Assembly: GCA_963921825.1 (NCBI GenBank)
Contig: OY997588.1
Location: 63,446,617-63,510,616, forward strand
Reading direction: 5' to 3'
Length of the DNA: 64,000 bases
Origin: Erodium maritimum
Taxonomy: Eukaryota; Streptophyta; Magnoliopsida; Geraniales; Geraniaceae
The notes beneath the pieces were generated by a model, which saw only the letters and a program-made list of their open reading frames with translations, had not been told where the DNA came from and searched no databases. Positions 29,238 through 41,394 of this stretch are shown here, one piece after another. The stretch's first letter is position 1, and each line of letters opens with the position of its first letter. A program made the position numbers and the translations under genes.

Positions 29238-31588
29238 GGTTGCAGGGGGCGTGGTCGTAGCGATTTCCGGAACAGTGGTGGCCGGCCCAACTCTCAGCAT
29301 CGGACCGGATCCGGCCCAGCAGGTCACTCCTCTGGCCCGTCTGCCTCCTGGCCTCATTGGCAGCTGCAGCCCGTCTACTGTAACGGGTACAGTTGGAGTA
29401 GCCCGCCATGCCCGTATCCGTCTCAGCCCCTGTCCGGCCCAGTGTCCCGTTCGCAACCCAGGCCCAACACGGGCTACTCTGCTCATCTGAATAGTTTGGG
29501 TGTCTTGGGCCAGCATCCTCAGGCCCACACAGCTTCCTCTACACCAACAGACATCGCTCAAGCCATGCACACGATGACCCTGCAGCAGTCGGATCCCAAT
29601 TGGTATATGGAATGACGTTTCCCTTCTCTACTTCTTCTGTTCCACCTGCAGCTTACTCGTTTTTAGACGACAAACCGTCTCCTCTCCTCACACTACCCTT
29701 GCTTGGTACTCCAACTTCACCCGAGCCTCCTACTGCACATCCTCCTGTTTCGCTTGAGCCCAACCCCCTGGTCCAGTCCAGTCTACCGACCTCACTCGGC
29801 CCAGTCCACTCGCCCGACCCAGTGATCTCGCCAGCCCATGACCCATCCTCTCCGGTCTCACAGGCTACCTCCTCTATCTCGCCAATCCCGCCCGTCTTTG
29901 GCCCAACTGTCCCGGCCCAATCTTCTTCAACTGCTTCCGTACCAGCCCCACCACCCCATCCTATGGTCACTCGGGGCCGAGCAGGTATATCCAAACCCAA
30001 AGCTTTATTCAACCTTTTTTCCTCCATTGATCCATCACCTATACCCAAAACTCCCTCACAAGCTCTTTCCGATCCCAACTGGAAACTTGGCTATGCTTGA
30101 CGAGTTTAATGCTTTAATTAAAAATAAGGCCTGGGAATTAGTTCTTTGTCCTGCTGATACTAATGTGATCCGGTCTATGTGGGTGTTTTTTGTCATAAAC
30201 AGCGTTCTGATGGTTCTTTTGAGCGATTTAAGGCTCGTCTTGTAGGTGATGGGCGATCTCAACAGATTGAGATCGATTGCGATGAAACATTCAGCCCGGT
30301 GGTTAAACCAGCTACTATTTAGATCATGCTCAGTTTGGCAGTCTCTCAGTCTTGGCCAATTCATCAGTTGGATGTCAAGAACGCGTTTTTTCATGGCAAT
30401 CTCAGCGAGACAGTGTATATGCATCAGCCCATGGGTTTTCGCAGCTCCTCTCATCCCGATTATGTTTTCTTGCTGAACCGTTCTCTCTATGGTCTCAAGC
30501 AAGCACCGAGGGCTTGGTATCAGCGCTTTACGTATTTTGTCTCTACCATTGGTTTTTCACATAGCCAATCTGACCATTCTTTGTTTATATACCTGCAAGG
30601 CACTGATACTGCTTTTCTTCTGCTATATGTGGATGACATTATTCTAACGACTTCTAGTCATGCATTACGCCTTTCTATTATGTCTCAGCTAGATTCAGAG
30701 TTTGCTATGAAGGATCTTGGGCCCCTGTCCTTTTTTCTAGGAGTTGTAGTTACTCGACATTCAGTTGGCATGTTTTTGTCCCAACATAAATATGTTGAGG
30801 AGATCATTCATCGAGCTGGCTTGAGCTCTTGTTCCCTGTCTGCCACTCCAGTTGATACTAAGGCGAAGGTGAGTGGGGTGTCTGGCCCTCCTTACGCCAA
30901 CCCCACTCTTTATCACAGTCTTGCTGGCGCCTTGTAGTGTCTCACTTTCACTCGGCCAGATATCTCCTACGCAGTACAACAGATTTGCCTCCACATGCAT
31001 GATCCTCGTGATACTCACATGGGCGCGCTCAAGCGCATCATCCATTATCTTCATGGGACACTCCACTTAGGTCTTCACCTTTACGCCTCCAAGATCTCGG
31101 ACCTGGTTGCTTACACTGGTGTTGATTGGGCTGCTTGTCCTGACACTCGACGATCCACCTCGGGTTGTTGCGTGTTTTTGGGTGACAACCTGATTTCTTG
31201 GTCCTCCAAAAGGCAACCTACTTTTTCTTGCACTAGTACGGAGGCCGAATATAGAGGGGTTGCCAATGTTGTTTCAGAATCTTGCTGGCTCCGGAACTTG
31301 CTTTTGGAACTTCATTTTTCTTTGTCTCGGGCTACCCTGGTCTATTGTGATAATGTCAGTTCTATTTATCTCTCATGCAATCCGGTTCAACATCAACGCA
31401 CGAAGCATATTGAGCTCAATATTCACTTTGTCAGGGAAAAGGTTGCTAAGGGACAAGTTCGGATTCTCCATGTCCCCTCTCGGTCTCAGATTGCCGATAT
31501 CTTTACAAAAGGGCTCCCGCAAGTGTTGTTCTCAAATTTCAGGGCCAGTCTGAATGTTCTACCTCCTTCCGTTCCGACTGAGGGGATC
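29238..31588 (+). pseudogene. Copia Pol remnant: RT and RNase H, integrase missing
   Basis: After gag, the protease start (DPNWYM) is cut off and the sequence jumps to the Pro/Ser-rich linker that normally precedes RT, so protease core and integrase are deleted. RT and RNase H follow in one frame (30,326-31,588) with LDVKNAFFHGNLSE, LYVDDIILTT and the RNase H motif TSTEAEYRGV, broken by a TAG near 30,938. Further upstream there is a frameshift near 30,100 and a TAG at about 30,320. The element cannot make Pol or integrate by itself. Confidence 0.88.
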
Positions 31589-31723
31589 TATTAGATAAAG
31601 ATGATAAGATAGTCATTTGTATTTTGTAATTAGTGATAATGTAAATCATGTATTTGAATCATGATTAAACACTGTATTTATACCAATACAATTAATGAGA
31701 AAATCAGGAATCATATTCCAACA
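31589..31723 (+). repeat. 3' LTR of copia (135 bp)
   Basis: Matches the split 5' LTR. It begins TA instead of TG (one substitution) and ends CCAACA. A purine tract, GAGGGGATC, precedes it and GTCTC follows it. Confidence 0.9.
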
Positions 31724-32059
31724 GTCTCCTTGAGATCACCGGAATGAGTTAAACTTGTCGCTCACAATAAAGAAAGCACTTAAATAAAAGGGAAAAGTAG
31801 GCCAAGCAATTGACAATTCTATATATGATAGCCGGTTTCAGTTGAAAACTCTAGCGAACATAGTTAGATAAGAGTTCATCAATAATGTAAATGTTAGTGT
31901 TAACAACGGCTGAAGCAACCAAATTATGATAGGAATGCTTTTCGGAGTTTGAATTCAGAATTAATACCCCAAGGGTTTAGACCTTTTAAGTTTCAGTTTC
32001 TTGTTCATGTACTCTTCTCTCTGTACTGCTCCTTTCATTTTCAGCAATAAAATCGTTTT
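31724..32059. other. Intergenic, nothing recognised
   Basis: Sequence formerly adjacent to 11,252. AT-rich, no ORF, RNA gene or repeat that I can name. Confidence 0.5.
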
Positions 32060-33160
32060 TCATTTTTTTTGAGCGAAAGTTGCAATTTTATAAATATTTA
32101 TATCAAAACATGGATGTGCGCTAGGGAACATGCTCCCGAGCCATTAAGGTCAGATAGGAAGAGCAATGGCTCACTGAACCTTTTTCCACTAGAACCGTCA
32201 CAGACGGTATTTGAAAGCCATATAGGCAATGACAGATTACGAAAAGGGGAAAGGGGTTGCCAGAAATCAGAGATCTCAATAGCGTTGATGGTGGGAGGCA
32301 AAGCATCTTCATGGGACCCATTCCAGGGCCAGTCCCCGATGCTCTATCGGCTTTTAATTCTTCCTGGCGGGGTTGTTTCCCCGCCCTTGCCTTAACGAGA
32401 GAACTCGTCCCGATCCAAGTTCCTTGATCGATCCCTCGACATTCCTCCCGGAGTTGCGAGGGCCACCGAGATAGAATCAGAGACACGTTGGCTGGCGGTA
32501 ATTACGACCTTAGACCACGCAGCGATAGGGAGAATGGGCTCGCGCCATGAACAAGAGGCAACCCTAAAGTACGCTCTGCCAGTGAGAGGAGGTACCAGGG
32601 TATGGGTCGGAACATAACATGTTGAAGGCGCAACCCTAGAAAACGCGCCACCCGGGAAAGGAAGAGCTAGAGCAAGGTTGTGGCAAATTTGGGGGGCCGG
32701 CGGCCTAAGGTTTGGTGGAGGAAGGCCGTTGCTTGAGGAGGACGCAACCAAGAGACGCCGTGTGGGCCATCCTATCGGTGGATGCCAAGGAGGTGGGGAC
32801 AACAATGGCTGCTTCAGTGGTGGCTGCAAAGGTAGAGTCGGGGGAGAAGGAGGCGCTGAAGGAATCCCATGTAGAGGTTTCTTTGACGTCCTCCCGCGCC
32901 GGGCCTTCAAAGGAGGATCCATAAGAGGAGACGACGGAGGTTTCGAGGAAAAAGTCTGCACCGGAGAGCCATGACAGAGGCGGTAAGGAGAGCAGCAGCA
33001 ACGTCAACGAGATCGTCGGTATCAAGGACAAGCACATAAAACACCATAATCGCAGGGGTACGACAGCTAGGGCTAGGGTTTGCTCTAAAGTGCGAAAAAG
33101 AAAAATCCATCGCATAAATTGTTATTCTTTTGGAGCAAAAAAAGAAAAGAAACCACACTC
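32060..33160 (-). mobile_element. Possible LINE (non-LTR retrotransposon) remnant
   Basis: On the minus strand the left end reads TTGCAACTTTCGCTC then a run of eight A, the typical 3' end of plant L1-type LINEs. The right part resembles the start of a plant LINE (AAACCCTAGCCCTAGC leader, then a Pro/Ser/Arg-rich frame). At about 1.1 kb the RT is absent, so it would be an internally deleted copy. I found no target duplication. Pattern-based only. Confidence 0.4.
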
Positions 33161-34099
33161 TTTTTTAATATGCCAAAACTGTGTCCCTTCATTGTTCAAC
33201 CAATACCGGTTCTAAAACATTAATTAGTACCACAGATCCAAAAGGCCATGTGACCATACCAAATTCCTCGATGATAGTTGTATTTGAAAACAATGTGACA
33301 AGAGCATCTATAGTGGCGACAAGATCGAGTTGTTTTTAGTCGTCGAATCTGTCACTTTTTCGAAAAAGTACGTGGAATCTCCAATGAGTAGTCAGTTTGC
33401 ATTCGAATATGCGAAATTTGATTTCGACGTTGAGGATTCTGCAAACCTTGACACTCGGTCCATTCAAGGAACTTGAGCCCGCTAAATTGTCGACTTTCAA
33501 TTCGTATGGAAACACTTGGCGCCAAAAAGGCGGAGGTCAATGAAGGCTAAAGTTTATTTCGGTTTTAAATAACAAACAACATTGTCGTCTTCTTCACCAA
33601 AACACGATTCTACTGCAACAATCTCTGACGTTTGTTTCGTTCAACCCAAATCGAGGCGATCTTGCACCTCCTCCCGTGTTCCAACAGGACATCTCTTCGT
33701 CGACCATGCAGAATCTCTGACATTAAAACGCAGAAGAATTTGTCCATTGTTTCACCACTGCAGAATCTTACGGAGCACCAAAACGGCCTCGCACCCCCTC
33801 CAGCATCCCAACTCGTCGTTTCTCCGTCCACCTCGTGGAATCTTCGGCGTCCAAATGCTAAAGAATCCGTCCACAAGTTGCCACTGCAGAACTTGCCGAA
33901 CCGTTTCTTTACTTTCATCCATGGCCGACGACAACCACAATAAGTATATGTGTGGGGTTCAACTTCAACTAGCACTATGTCCCTAATTCCCAACATTATT
34001 CTTGCGAATAGAGGAAAGTTTTGGGGGACAACAGGAGGAATACTTGCCCTCTCCTGTGCAAGAGACAGTTCTGGGCTCCCTTATGTACAACAAGTCTAA
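33161..34099. other. Intergenic, no supported gene
   Basis: Several short open frames overlap on both strands (for example 33,582-33,986 plus and 33,610-33,996 minus). None shows a domain, so I treat them as chance frames. Confidence 0.4.
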
Positions 34100-34910
34100 T
34101 GCTTATTATGGTTCAGCTACACCATTCTCGAGTGGGATGACTTTTGCGAGCTCAACAAGTTGGGCATCCGGCTTGGATTCGGGCTATAGTAGGTTTCCCG
34201 TCTCAAGAATGCAACGTCCATCTCCGGTCACACGCATTCGTGTCCCACCCCCGCCAAGGGAATCTCCATCCGACAAATCCAGACATCCCCGTATTTATCG
34301 AAAATGGACTCGTCCTGAGGATGTGCATTGTTGTGTGCATAGATGAACAACTCCGAGAACTCGGAGCACGGGGCCGACCAAACAGACATTGCATTTTGGG
34401 AATCCATTAGATTGGAGCTCGCCCTCGCAACCCATCAAACATCGACGAAGGAGCGGTCATCGAAAAACTACAAGCACCATTAAAGTGTCACTAACCGGAA
34501 GGTGAAAATGTTACAAGGGTGCTGATCAAAGTTGAAGCATATCTACCAATGTAGTAGATCTGAGGACCAGATTACGGAGGATGCGGAGTGTACGCCGAGA
34601 AGTACGATCACGTGTTTGTATGGAAGCACTGGTGGGTCCTCGTGCAAGACAAGCCTTGTTGGATGCATTGTTTCGAGAACGAGTTCTCAACGACAACCGG
34701 GGATTTCATCGGCACGGACAGTCGTCGCGCACCGAGAACAACTGGCATGAGCACCCCAATGTCTGAGATGGACATTCTCGCTGCCGCCCTTGAAGAGGCC
34801 GATAGGTTCCGCCCATGACCCATCCGCGGTCACCGCCTTGAGCGCTAAAAGGCCATAGAGGCGATGAGGGTGAAAGAGAAGGGCAAGACCAATGCAAGAC
34901 TCCTACCGAT
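34100..34910 (+). pseudogene. Weak remnant of a NAM-like / transposon-associated Myb-like gene
   Basis: Interrupted plus-strand frames contain RSEDQITEDAEC and, after a frame change, YDHVFVWKHWWVLVQDKPCW followed by a Met/Ser-rich segment. The order resembles the plant proteins with a no-apical-meristem-associated C-terminal domain that multiply with PIF/Harbinger transposons. Stops and frame changes are frequent. This rests on recognition of short motifs and may be wrong. Confidence 0.25.
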
Positions 34911-35876
34911 GCATCATTGGCCAAAAGGTTGTCCAGAATTGTGAAGCACCATCGGACACAACTCGGGATTCAGAATCACTTTTCCGAGAGTTCTGCTTAC
35001 TCCGGGTGATGGACACTCCCGTATAGAGCCCGGAAATTTGGACAGCCATCGACTTTTTTCTCCAAGGCATGGAGAAGAGGATCTTTGGGTCGGTGTAATA
35101 TGTTGTTCACGTGTTTTCCTATACTCCCATGTATGATAAGCTTGTAATCCTCTGATTTTATTAATCAAGTGCATTTATGTTTCAGGACATTGGTTAGGTT
35201 TATCAATTTATCGCACAATACTAAAAACATTTCACCATATAATTACCGACAAACCACCACTAAATTAGACAAACGAAAGAGGGCTTAATCGAGCATTTTA
35301 TTTTACCGTTCTAATATTTGTAATTTTCATTTAAATTAAACAAAAAATTCTATGTTGTTCTTTGAATAAAAAACCGAAATGCTTCGATGCCATTTTGGTA
35401 ATTCTCATGGTTTTAGACCCACATTACACCAACTCAATCTATTCCTTTTATGAAAAAAAATAATATTTGACTCACAATACAGAGTAAAGTCCCCACTAAT
35501 TCCACTTAATTGACTTGTCGGTCTATTCCCACTGTTGGTGCTCTGAACCCAGTACTATTCTCACTGTGGGTGCTCTAAACCCAATAAACCGACGTACGAC
35601 CAATCTTTCCGTGAGCGACGAGAACCCAATAAGACAAGTTAAAATGAGAAAATGCAATAATATTCAAGAATGCCATTTGATAATGGTTTCATTTGGTTAT
35701 GTACCAACCCAATCTCAAATCTTGAACCATAGTCACATATTATCCCAATAATTCAAACAGGACAGTGTTGTAGGCAACCATCAAACTCCAAAAATCAAAG
35801 TGCAAACTAAGTTTGAACAGAGTGCTTATATTTACTCATTTCTAGCTCTCACTGTTTCGCATACAAATATGTACAT
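34911..35876. other. Intergenic, downstream of the Dof gene
   Basis: AT-rich, no ORF of interest. A short repeated phrase, ACTGT(T/G)GGTGCTCT(G/A)AACCCA, occurs twice at about 35,530-35,585. Confidence 0.5.
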
Positions 35877-36085
35877 CTAAGCGAAAACAAAAGCACCCAT
35901 TGATCCATCACAACACTCAAAATAACATACAAAAAACATACGGTTTGTTCTCTCCGCTCCCCCAAGCAGATGGCTCCCTCTTCCGCCAAAATGATGGGAG
36001 AATCCCGTCTCACATTGATCAAAATGGAAACATCGAGAACCTGCCTTGGCCAACGTGAAACAACACAACTTTACAAGCCGCTCAA

Positions 36086-38805
36086 TCACGAGCTTTCCTG
36101 AAAGTTGAGAGATCTTGACAATGCTGCAGGGTTGGCATGCAAGGCGGGAGAAGTCCCCACCATGTGACTCTTCCCATTGAGCTTAGACCGGAAGGCTCTG
36201 AAGAGCCCTTCCCTGCTAACCGAATCAGCCTCGTCATACTTGATCCCCAGCGTTGCCCATATAGAGCTTTTTGCAGCTTCTCCCGGATCACCGATTCTCA
36301 ATGTTTTTGGAATCAAAAGACATCTCTTGGGGATATTTTCTTCGCATTGTTCGTCTTTGTCAGAGTTGCTTGATTTCAGCATACTCTCATTCTCCTCCCT
36401 AGGATGTTTTCCCAAGGTTGGAGAGTTAGGACTGGTGGCTTGAGCAGTCTGGACTGGAAAAGGAGGCTGGAGAAACCAACAAGGCACTGTTGGATAGAAT
36501 GGCATCGGGAAGAAGAACGGTGGATGTACTGGAGAACTCCACTGGTAAGGCCAAGGAGCACCAGGGAAGCACGATGTTTGAGGATAGCATCCTTGAGAAT
36601 TCATAATTGATTCATTTGTGTCTGTATCATCCTTTGAAGATCCATGCAATCGATCATCCCCATTTTCTAGAGCAATATCAGAAACCAGGATCTTTGCATC
36701 TTCATGTCTATGGAACCCTTTTGGCAGTGTCTCCTCAGCCATGGATTCACACGAGCCAAAGGTGAGGACAGTACCATTTGTCTGCAAAGATGGATGGTGA
36801 AGGCCATTGGGAATATCGGGTTGAGCTTCGGAGATGGCTATGTGGTGGCAGTGAGAGGCTGAGTTTTTGCTTTTGCGGCGACCAGCGCCTACTGGGACAT
36901 TCCTCATTGTCCCGCCGGCTGTCCAGTATCTCTGGCAGCTCCTACAGAGATGCCGGGCTTGGTTGACGTTATAGTTGTTGTAGTAACAGAACTTGGTGTC
37001 CATGCTGTTACAACGGGGACATGGAATGATCTTGTCAGGTTTCTTCAGGGTCTTGTCTTGAGAAACACTTGTCTCACTCAGCTCTTCTTCGGACATTTTT
37101 ACTGAGACAGTCTCCTCTACCGAAGGTGTTTTAGGGTTCTCACTGACCTCAGACATTGTGTCCTTGACACTCAAGGGTTGGGCCTCAGCTTCCAGCTTGG
37201 CTTCAGTTGGCTTTCCTCCTAACGTGTCCTGAAATTATAAAATCTCCTGTTCGTAAGGGCAAGTAAAAGTCAAATAGATCAAAGGGATCATCGCAAAAAT
37301 CTTGCCGTGAACTATGGGCGTTTTGCAAATATTATCAGTGACCTATTTTTTTTTGCAAATGACATCCCCCAACTATTTTCCATCTGCAAATCCACTAACG
37401 GGGTTATTTTTCTAAAAGAAGTCGAAAGTAACCATGCAAAAGTGTATACATTAGAGTTCCAAATTGCAAAACACACATACATGAGGGTTACAAATTACAA
37501 AACATGTATAATGTAAAGGGAAATATTTATCATATAGACCAAAATACTATGCAACAGGATCCCGTTCAAGACAACTTAAAGCAACCATATAAATATCCAC
37601 TTTCCAGTCACATCCTCATGTCCTCCTAAGTTTAAGATACTCGTGATTATAGCTTTTTTGATCATCAAGAAAGCGGGGAAATCCTACTCTAGCCTAATCT
37701 ACTTCTTAACTTAACCTTTACTCACACCTGCTCCCAATCAAATGTACCCACTAGGATTCAAACTCTGACCTCAAGGAGGTGAGAGAGCTCTTTGACCACC
37801 AGACCAACCCAAGTGGACTACTCGTGATTATAGCTAACTCATACAGTTGTTGGTAGACCAAGATTAATTTGCTTCCCCAAAAAAGAGTGGGTACTTATTT
37901 TGTAACATCCGTTTTAAGGTACTAGGACACTTATTTTGAAAAAACGAGAGGTGATAACTTTCACATTAGTGTGATGATAAGTAATCTAAGGTCCATCATT
38001 GACAACATGAGTGATGAAATGGCACAAGAAGGAACAACAGAGCTATGTTGCTTGTCAAACACAGATATGCAAGGAAAAAGCAATTGCAGCAATGAAGCAT
38101 ACTAAATAAAGTTCCATAAGGTAAGGATAATTGTACATCCTAAAATGAAGCATCATAAACAAACTCGATATAAACAACCAACAAAGAACCCTAGGCTTTT
38201 CCACAATAAGAAAACCTCCTCAAAACAGTGTAAAATTCTTTTGGAAGCTTTGTTTTTTTCCAGAAGCACTACCAGGAATAATGAGAATCAAAATCAAACC
38301 AGCACCAACCAGGAAAGGTATTAGCCTGAATATCCCAAAAATCAAACAAAAGTAACTCCAATTGATTTTCAGTGTCAAAATCAATCAAAACCCCAGCAGA
38401 ACTGGATTAAACACAATCCCAAATCAGCTCAGGATTAAAACTCCCAACTCTAAACAGTCCATAATAAAACTCAGAGCAAACCCACAAAAAAGCACTCCTC
38501 AATTTCAAAATCAAACCCAACAAAAATCATGAAATTATCAGACCAAGCACCAGAAACGACCCGCAAAGCAAAAGTCTACAAATTTCCCAAACCCAGATTG
38601 ACCCAACACTTGTTCACATCATACAAACAAAGGGTAGTCCCCAGAATCCAAAATCAAAATCAAATTCAAATCAAACCCGTACCTTCTCAAGCACTGAATC
38701 GGGACAAGGATTGTAATCATCGGGAGCAGGAGCTCTGTAGAGTAGCTCCTGAAACGGTATGTTTTCGCCGAACAGCTTGAGGGTGGGATCTTTTGCCTCC
38801 GACAT
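36086..38805 (-). CDS. CDF: Cycling Dof factor (zinc-finger transcription factor), two exons
   Basis: Exon 1 is 38,805-38,683 (ATG, 41 codons) and exon 2 is 37,228-36,086. The 1,454-bp intron has GT (38,682) and AG (37,229) ends and phase 0, giving 421 residues. The N-terminus has the CDF motif [13 protein letters not shown], known in the family to recruit TOPLESS-type corepressors. The Dof finger has C-x2-C-x21-C-x2-C (CPRC then CRSC, about residues 111-139) with the [19 protein letters not shown] tail, binding AAAG sites. The C-terminal part has aromatic/Pro-rich and [10 protein letters not shown] blocks typical of CDFs, which bind FKF1/GIGANTEA in the family. Product is a nuclear repressor of CONSTANS/FT-type photoperiod genes (family knowledge). 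The exon 2 frame also runs upstream from TTG at 37,174, but exon 1 supplies the real start. Confidence 0.93.
37229..38682 (-). other. Intron of the Dof gene
   Basis: GTACGG donor and TTTATAATTTCAG acceptor. At about 37,745-37,815 it contains a phrase (GGATTCAAACTCTGACCTCAAG then ACCACCAGACCAACCCAAG) of a kind I associate with dispersed plant repeats. No gene inside. Confidence 0.8.
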
Positions 38806-40185
38806 TGCTTCTCACCTGATTTGGGATAAAACCCAAAAAAGAGGTAAAAATCTAGAGAGAGAGAGAAAGAGCTCGAGTTTCTAGAGAGACAGGGCTGGTT
38901 GGATGTGAAGGTTTGGATCCGATGAAATAGGTGGGAGTGCCACGTCAGATATGTAGAGCAATTCTGAGCCACGAGTTTCTTTGTGGCCGGCCTTGTTAGA
39001 TCTCCCTTTCCCACTTTTTAACACCTTTTTTTTCTGTCTTTTGGATTGGGATGTTATTGGTGGTTACATTAGAGTAAATGCTTGGAAGGGGTGATTACAA
39101 TTTACATGTACATGTGTTCTACTATGTTTTCGTTTTGGAAAATCATTATATATTAAGTTTTGGTTTGATAATCGGCGATTAATTGGTTAGGCGGTGATTA
39201 ATCGATCGAATCGGAGATTAATCGGTAATATTCCGTTCAAACAGTCTGGAGCGTTTTAGGAGGATAAATCGGGTCGGTAGAGCCCATTTCACCGCCCAGA
39301 CGAGGATTTTTACAACATTGATAATCACTTAACTTTTTATGGTTGTGAGCATAGTAGAATCTGTAATAGTTTATCGAATAATATTACTGGCATACGGTAC
39401 AAGGTTTCTGAATCTTTAAAGGATGTGTACAGAACACGCATTCTTGACAAATTTAGTGAGTCGTCTTGTTCGCTTCGCTCATTACAAATACAAGTGTGAG
39501 ATCATTAGAACATCCTGAATAATATGTTTAATAAAGAAATAGGCGGTGCTGATTGATTTATGAGATAGAGGACCACTTGAACGTCGGTCCGAAATATGAC
39601 CTTTGTCTAACCTTGGTTATCGATTAAAGCCAGCCGTCCTTCTTTCCAGTTCCTGCTCCGGCGCCTGATTTCTGCTCAATTTCATCCGACCCTTGACTCT
39701 TGGGTCTTTTCAGCAAATCCCCAATTCACATGATTCAGACCTCTACAGACTTCATTCAGATGGCATTTGTTAGTGGGGTTTCATATGTATACCCTCATGT
39801 TTTGTTCACTACAGTTTGGTCCAATAGGCTTAATGGTCAGTGGTTTCATTTCTCTACCCTTTAGTTTCATGGGGTTGTGGGGGCTTCATTTTTATGCCTC
39901 GTTTGCATTAGTAGTGTATCTCTCAAGTCGGGTTTGGTTTTTTGTGTTCGATTTGTAGTCGGATCGCAAAGACAATGTTCTTGTATTGTAAGTTTGTGTA
40001 TGTTGGAATGAATTACTCAGATTGTTTTTCACTTTGTAAGCTTACTTCCTTCCCTAGTCCACGTCCACTTCATACCATCATACCATACTATAAAGCAAAT
40101 CAAGTTTGATTTATCTACATAGTTGTTCCTCTGGAAAATATGAGTCTATTTAGCTTCTTGATATATATTTCTATATATTGTTTTA
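38806..40185. other. Upstream region of the Dof gene, then intergenic
   Basis: 38,806-39,000 is probable 5' UTR/promoter, with a GAGA-rich stretch on the plus strand at 38,850-38,895. At 39,172-39,225 the phrase GATTAATCG/GATTAATTGG is repeated, seen elsewhere in plant non-autonomous repeats. No ORF is supported. Confidence 0.45.
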
Positions 40186-40494
40186 CAACACGTTATCAGC
40201 ATGAACTACTCGTTTACTCAGATATCAAAATTTCATATGAACAAAATTTGATTCATTGATATTATTTACTAACGATACTCGTAAAATATATTTATGTTCG
40301 TTTCATACTTATTCGTATCTTCTTTTTATACACCATAATTATGCTCTGTGATCGGCAAATAATATTTTGGATCTTTCACATCAGAAAATATGGTTATATT
40401 GAAATCTTGTTACGTATTAAGTTTTGTCGATATTGATTTATTTTACTAACGTTATTTGTGAAACGGTATTATACCGAAACCTAATCATTTGAGA

Positions 40495-40669
40495 CCAGAA
40501 GCTCCAAATGATAAATCGTAAGCCAAGGCTTGATATGTGCCTTAAAGGCCAAATAAATAAATAAATCGATGGCCGAAACTTGATACGTGCCAAAACGGGA
40601 AAATGAAAAATGCAGACCGAAGCTTGATATGTGCCTGAACGGCCAAATGAAAAATCATATGGTCGAGGC

Positions 40670-40727
<58 letters not shown>

Positions 40728-41030
40728 TTTATGGACAAATAATAAATTAAAAGCCTGGGGATTGATATTTGCCTTTTACGGGCACATGATAAATCACAGG
40801 CCCGAAGCTTGATGCTTGCCTATACGACCAAACGATAAATCACAAGCCTGAAGCTTGATACTTGTATTTATGACCGGTTGACAAACCACGAACCTGAAGC
40901 CTGTAAATGTCTGTAAAAGCAGAATACATACCACATGCCTAAAGCCTGTAACTTGTATTAGGGTCATAAGACGAAACCACTGGCCTGAAGCATGTAACTT
41001 GTGTCCAAGGCCTGAAGCCTAAAATTTTAT
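40495..41030. repeat. Degenerate ~50-bp tandem repeat
   Basis: About ten imperfect units share the phrase (C/G)GAAGCTTGAT(A/G)(T/C)(G/T)TGCCT followed by a GGCCAAATGATAAATCA-like half. The spacing drifts and one unit is split by the TA run. It may be derived from the gag region of the surrounding copia remnant. Confidence 0.6.
40673..40724. repeat. (TA)n microsatellite, 52 bp
   Basis: Pure alternating A/T run within the degenerate array. Confidence 0.95.
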
Positions 41031-41049
41031 ATGAAACTATTTATATTTA

Positions 41050-41265
41050 GTATGTCCACCCCACGAGCTTGCTCGTTGTGCGGTTATACCTATATATTTA
41101 ATTTATGCATTTATTATGGTTACCCCACGAGTTCGCTCGTTGTGTGGTTATATATATACTTAATTTATTATACCCCGCGAGTTCGCTCGGTGTGCGGTTA
41201 TACCTATATTTAATTCCCACGTTTATTATGTTTACCCCATGAGTTCGCTCATTGTGTGGTTTTAT
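41050..41265. repeat. ~58-bp tandem repeat, four units with small hairpin
   Basis: Four units contain CCCC(A/G)(C/T)GAG(T/C)T(C/T)GCTC(G/A)(T/G)TGTG(C/T)GGTT followed by an AT-rich spacer. The GAG-CTC pair forms a short hairpin in each unit. Confidence 0.8.
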
Positions 41266-41394
41266 ATATCTAATTGTGACTATTCAAATGTTGTATATTT
41301 GTAACCCGAAGCTTGAAAATATCATGATACTTTGGACCGAAGTTCCAAAAGCGTCAAAGACAAGCTCATTAAATTATTCGTTTTAGTGAAACAA

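Larger units (their letters stand above)
11253..31723 (+). mobile_element. Degenerate Ty1/copia element with short LTRs (outer shell of nest 1)
   Basis: It has a 5' LTR starting TG at 11,253 and ending ACA at 28,070 (split by a hAT insertion), a Met-tRNA primer site, gag, a rearranged pol, a purine tract (GAGGGGATC) and a 135-bp 3' LTR ending at 31,723. Flanks are GTCTA on the left and GTCTC on the right, a 5-bp target duplication with one change. Without insertions it would be about 3.8 kb, short for a copia element because the protease-integrase segment is missing. Gag and RT style suggest the Ale/Retrofit group, tentatively. Confidence 0.85.

Noticed and set aside
29600..30100. Pro/Ser-rich ORF at 29,600-30,100 as a host gene
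   Set aside because: It is the linker between integrase and RT of the rearranged copia element, continuing into RT motifs after a frameshift.
37174..37176. Start of the Dof protein at this position
   Set aside because: The codon is TTG. A spliced upstream exon (38,805-38,683) supplies an ATG and the conserved KLFG motif in phase.
38529..39014. Open frames on both strands around Dof exon 1 as separate genes
   Set aside because: They overlap exon 1, the intron start and the UTR, and lack recognisable domains.
40673..40724. TA run as a promoter
   Set aside because: A long pure dinucleotide repeat within a decayed array, with no ORF or transcript signal nearby.
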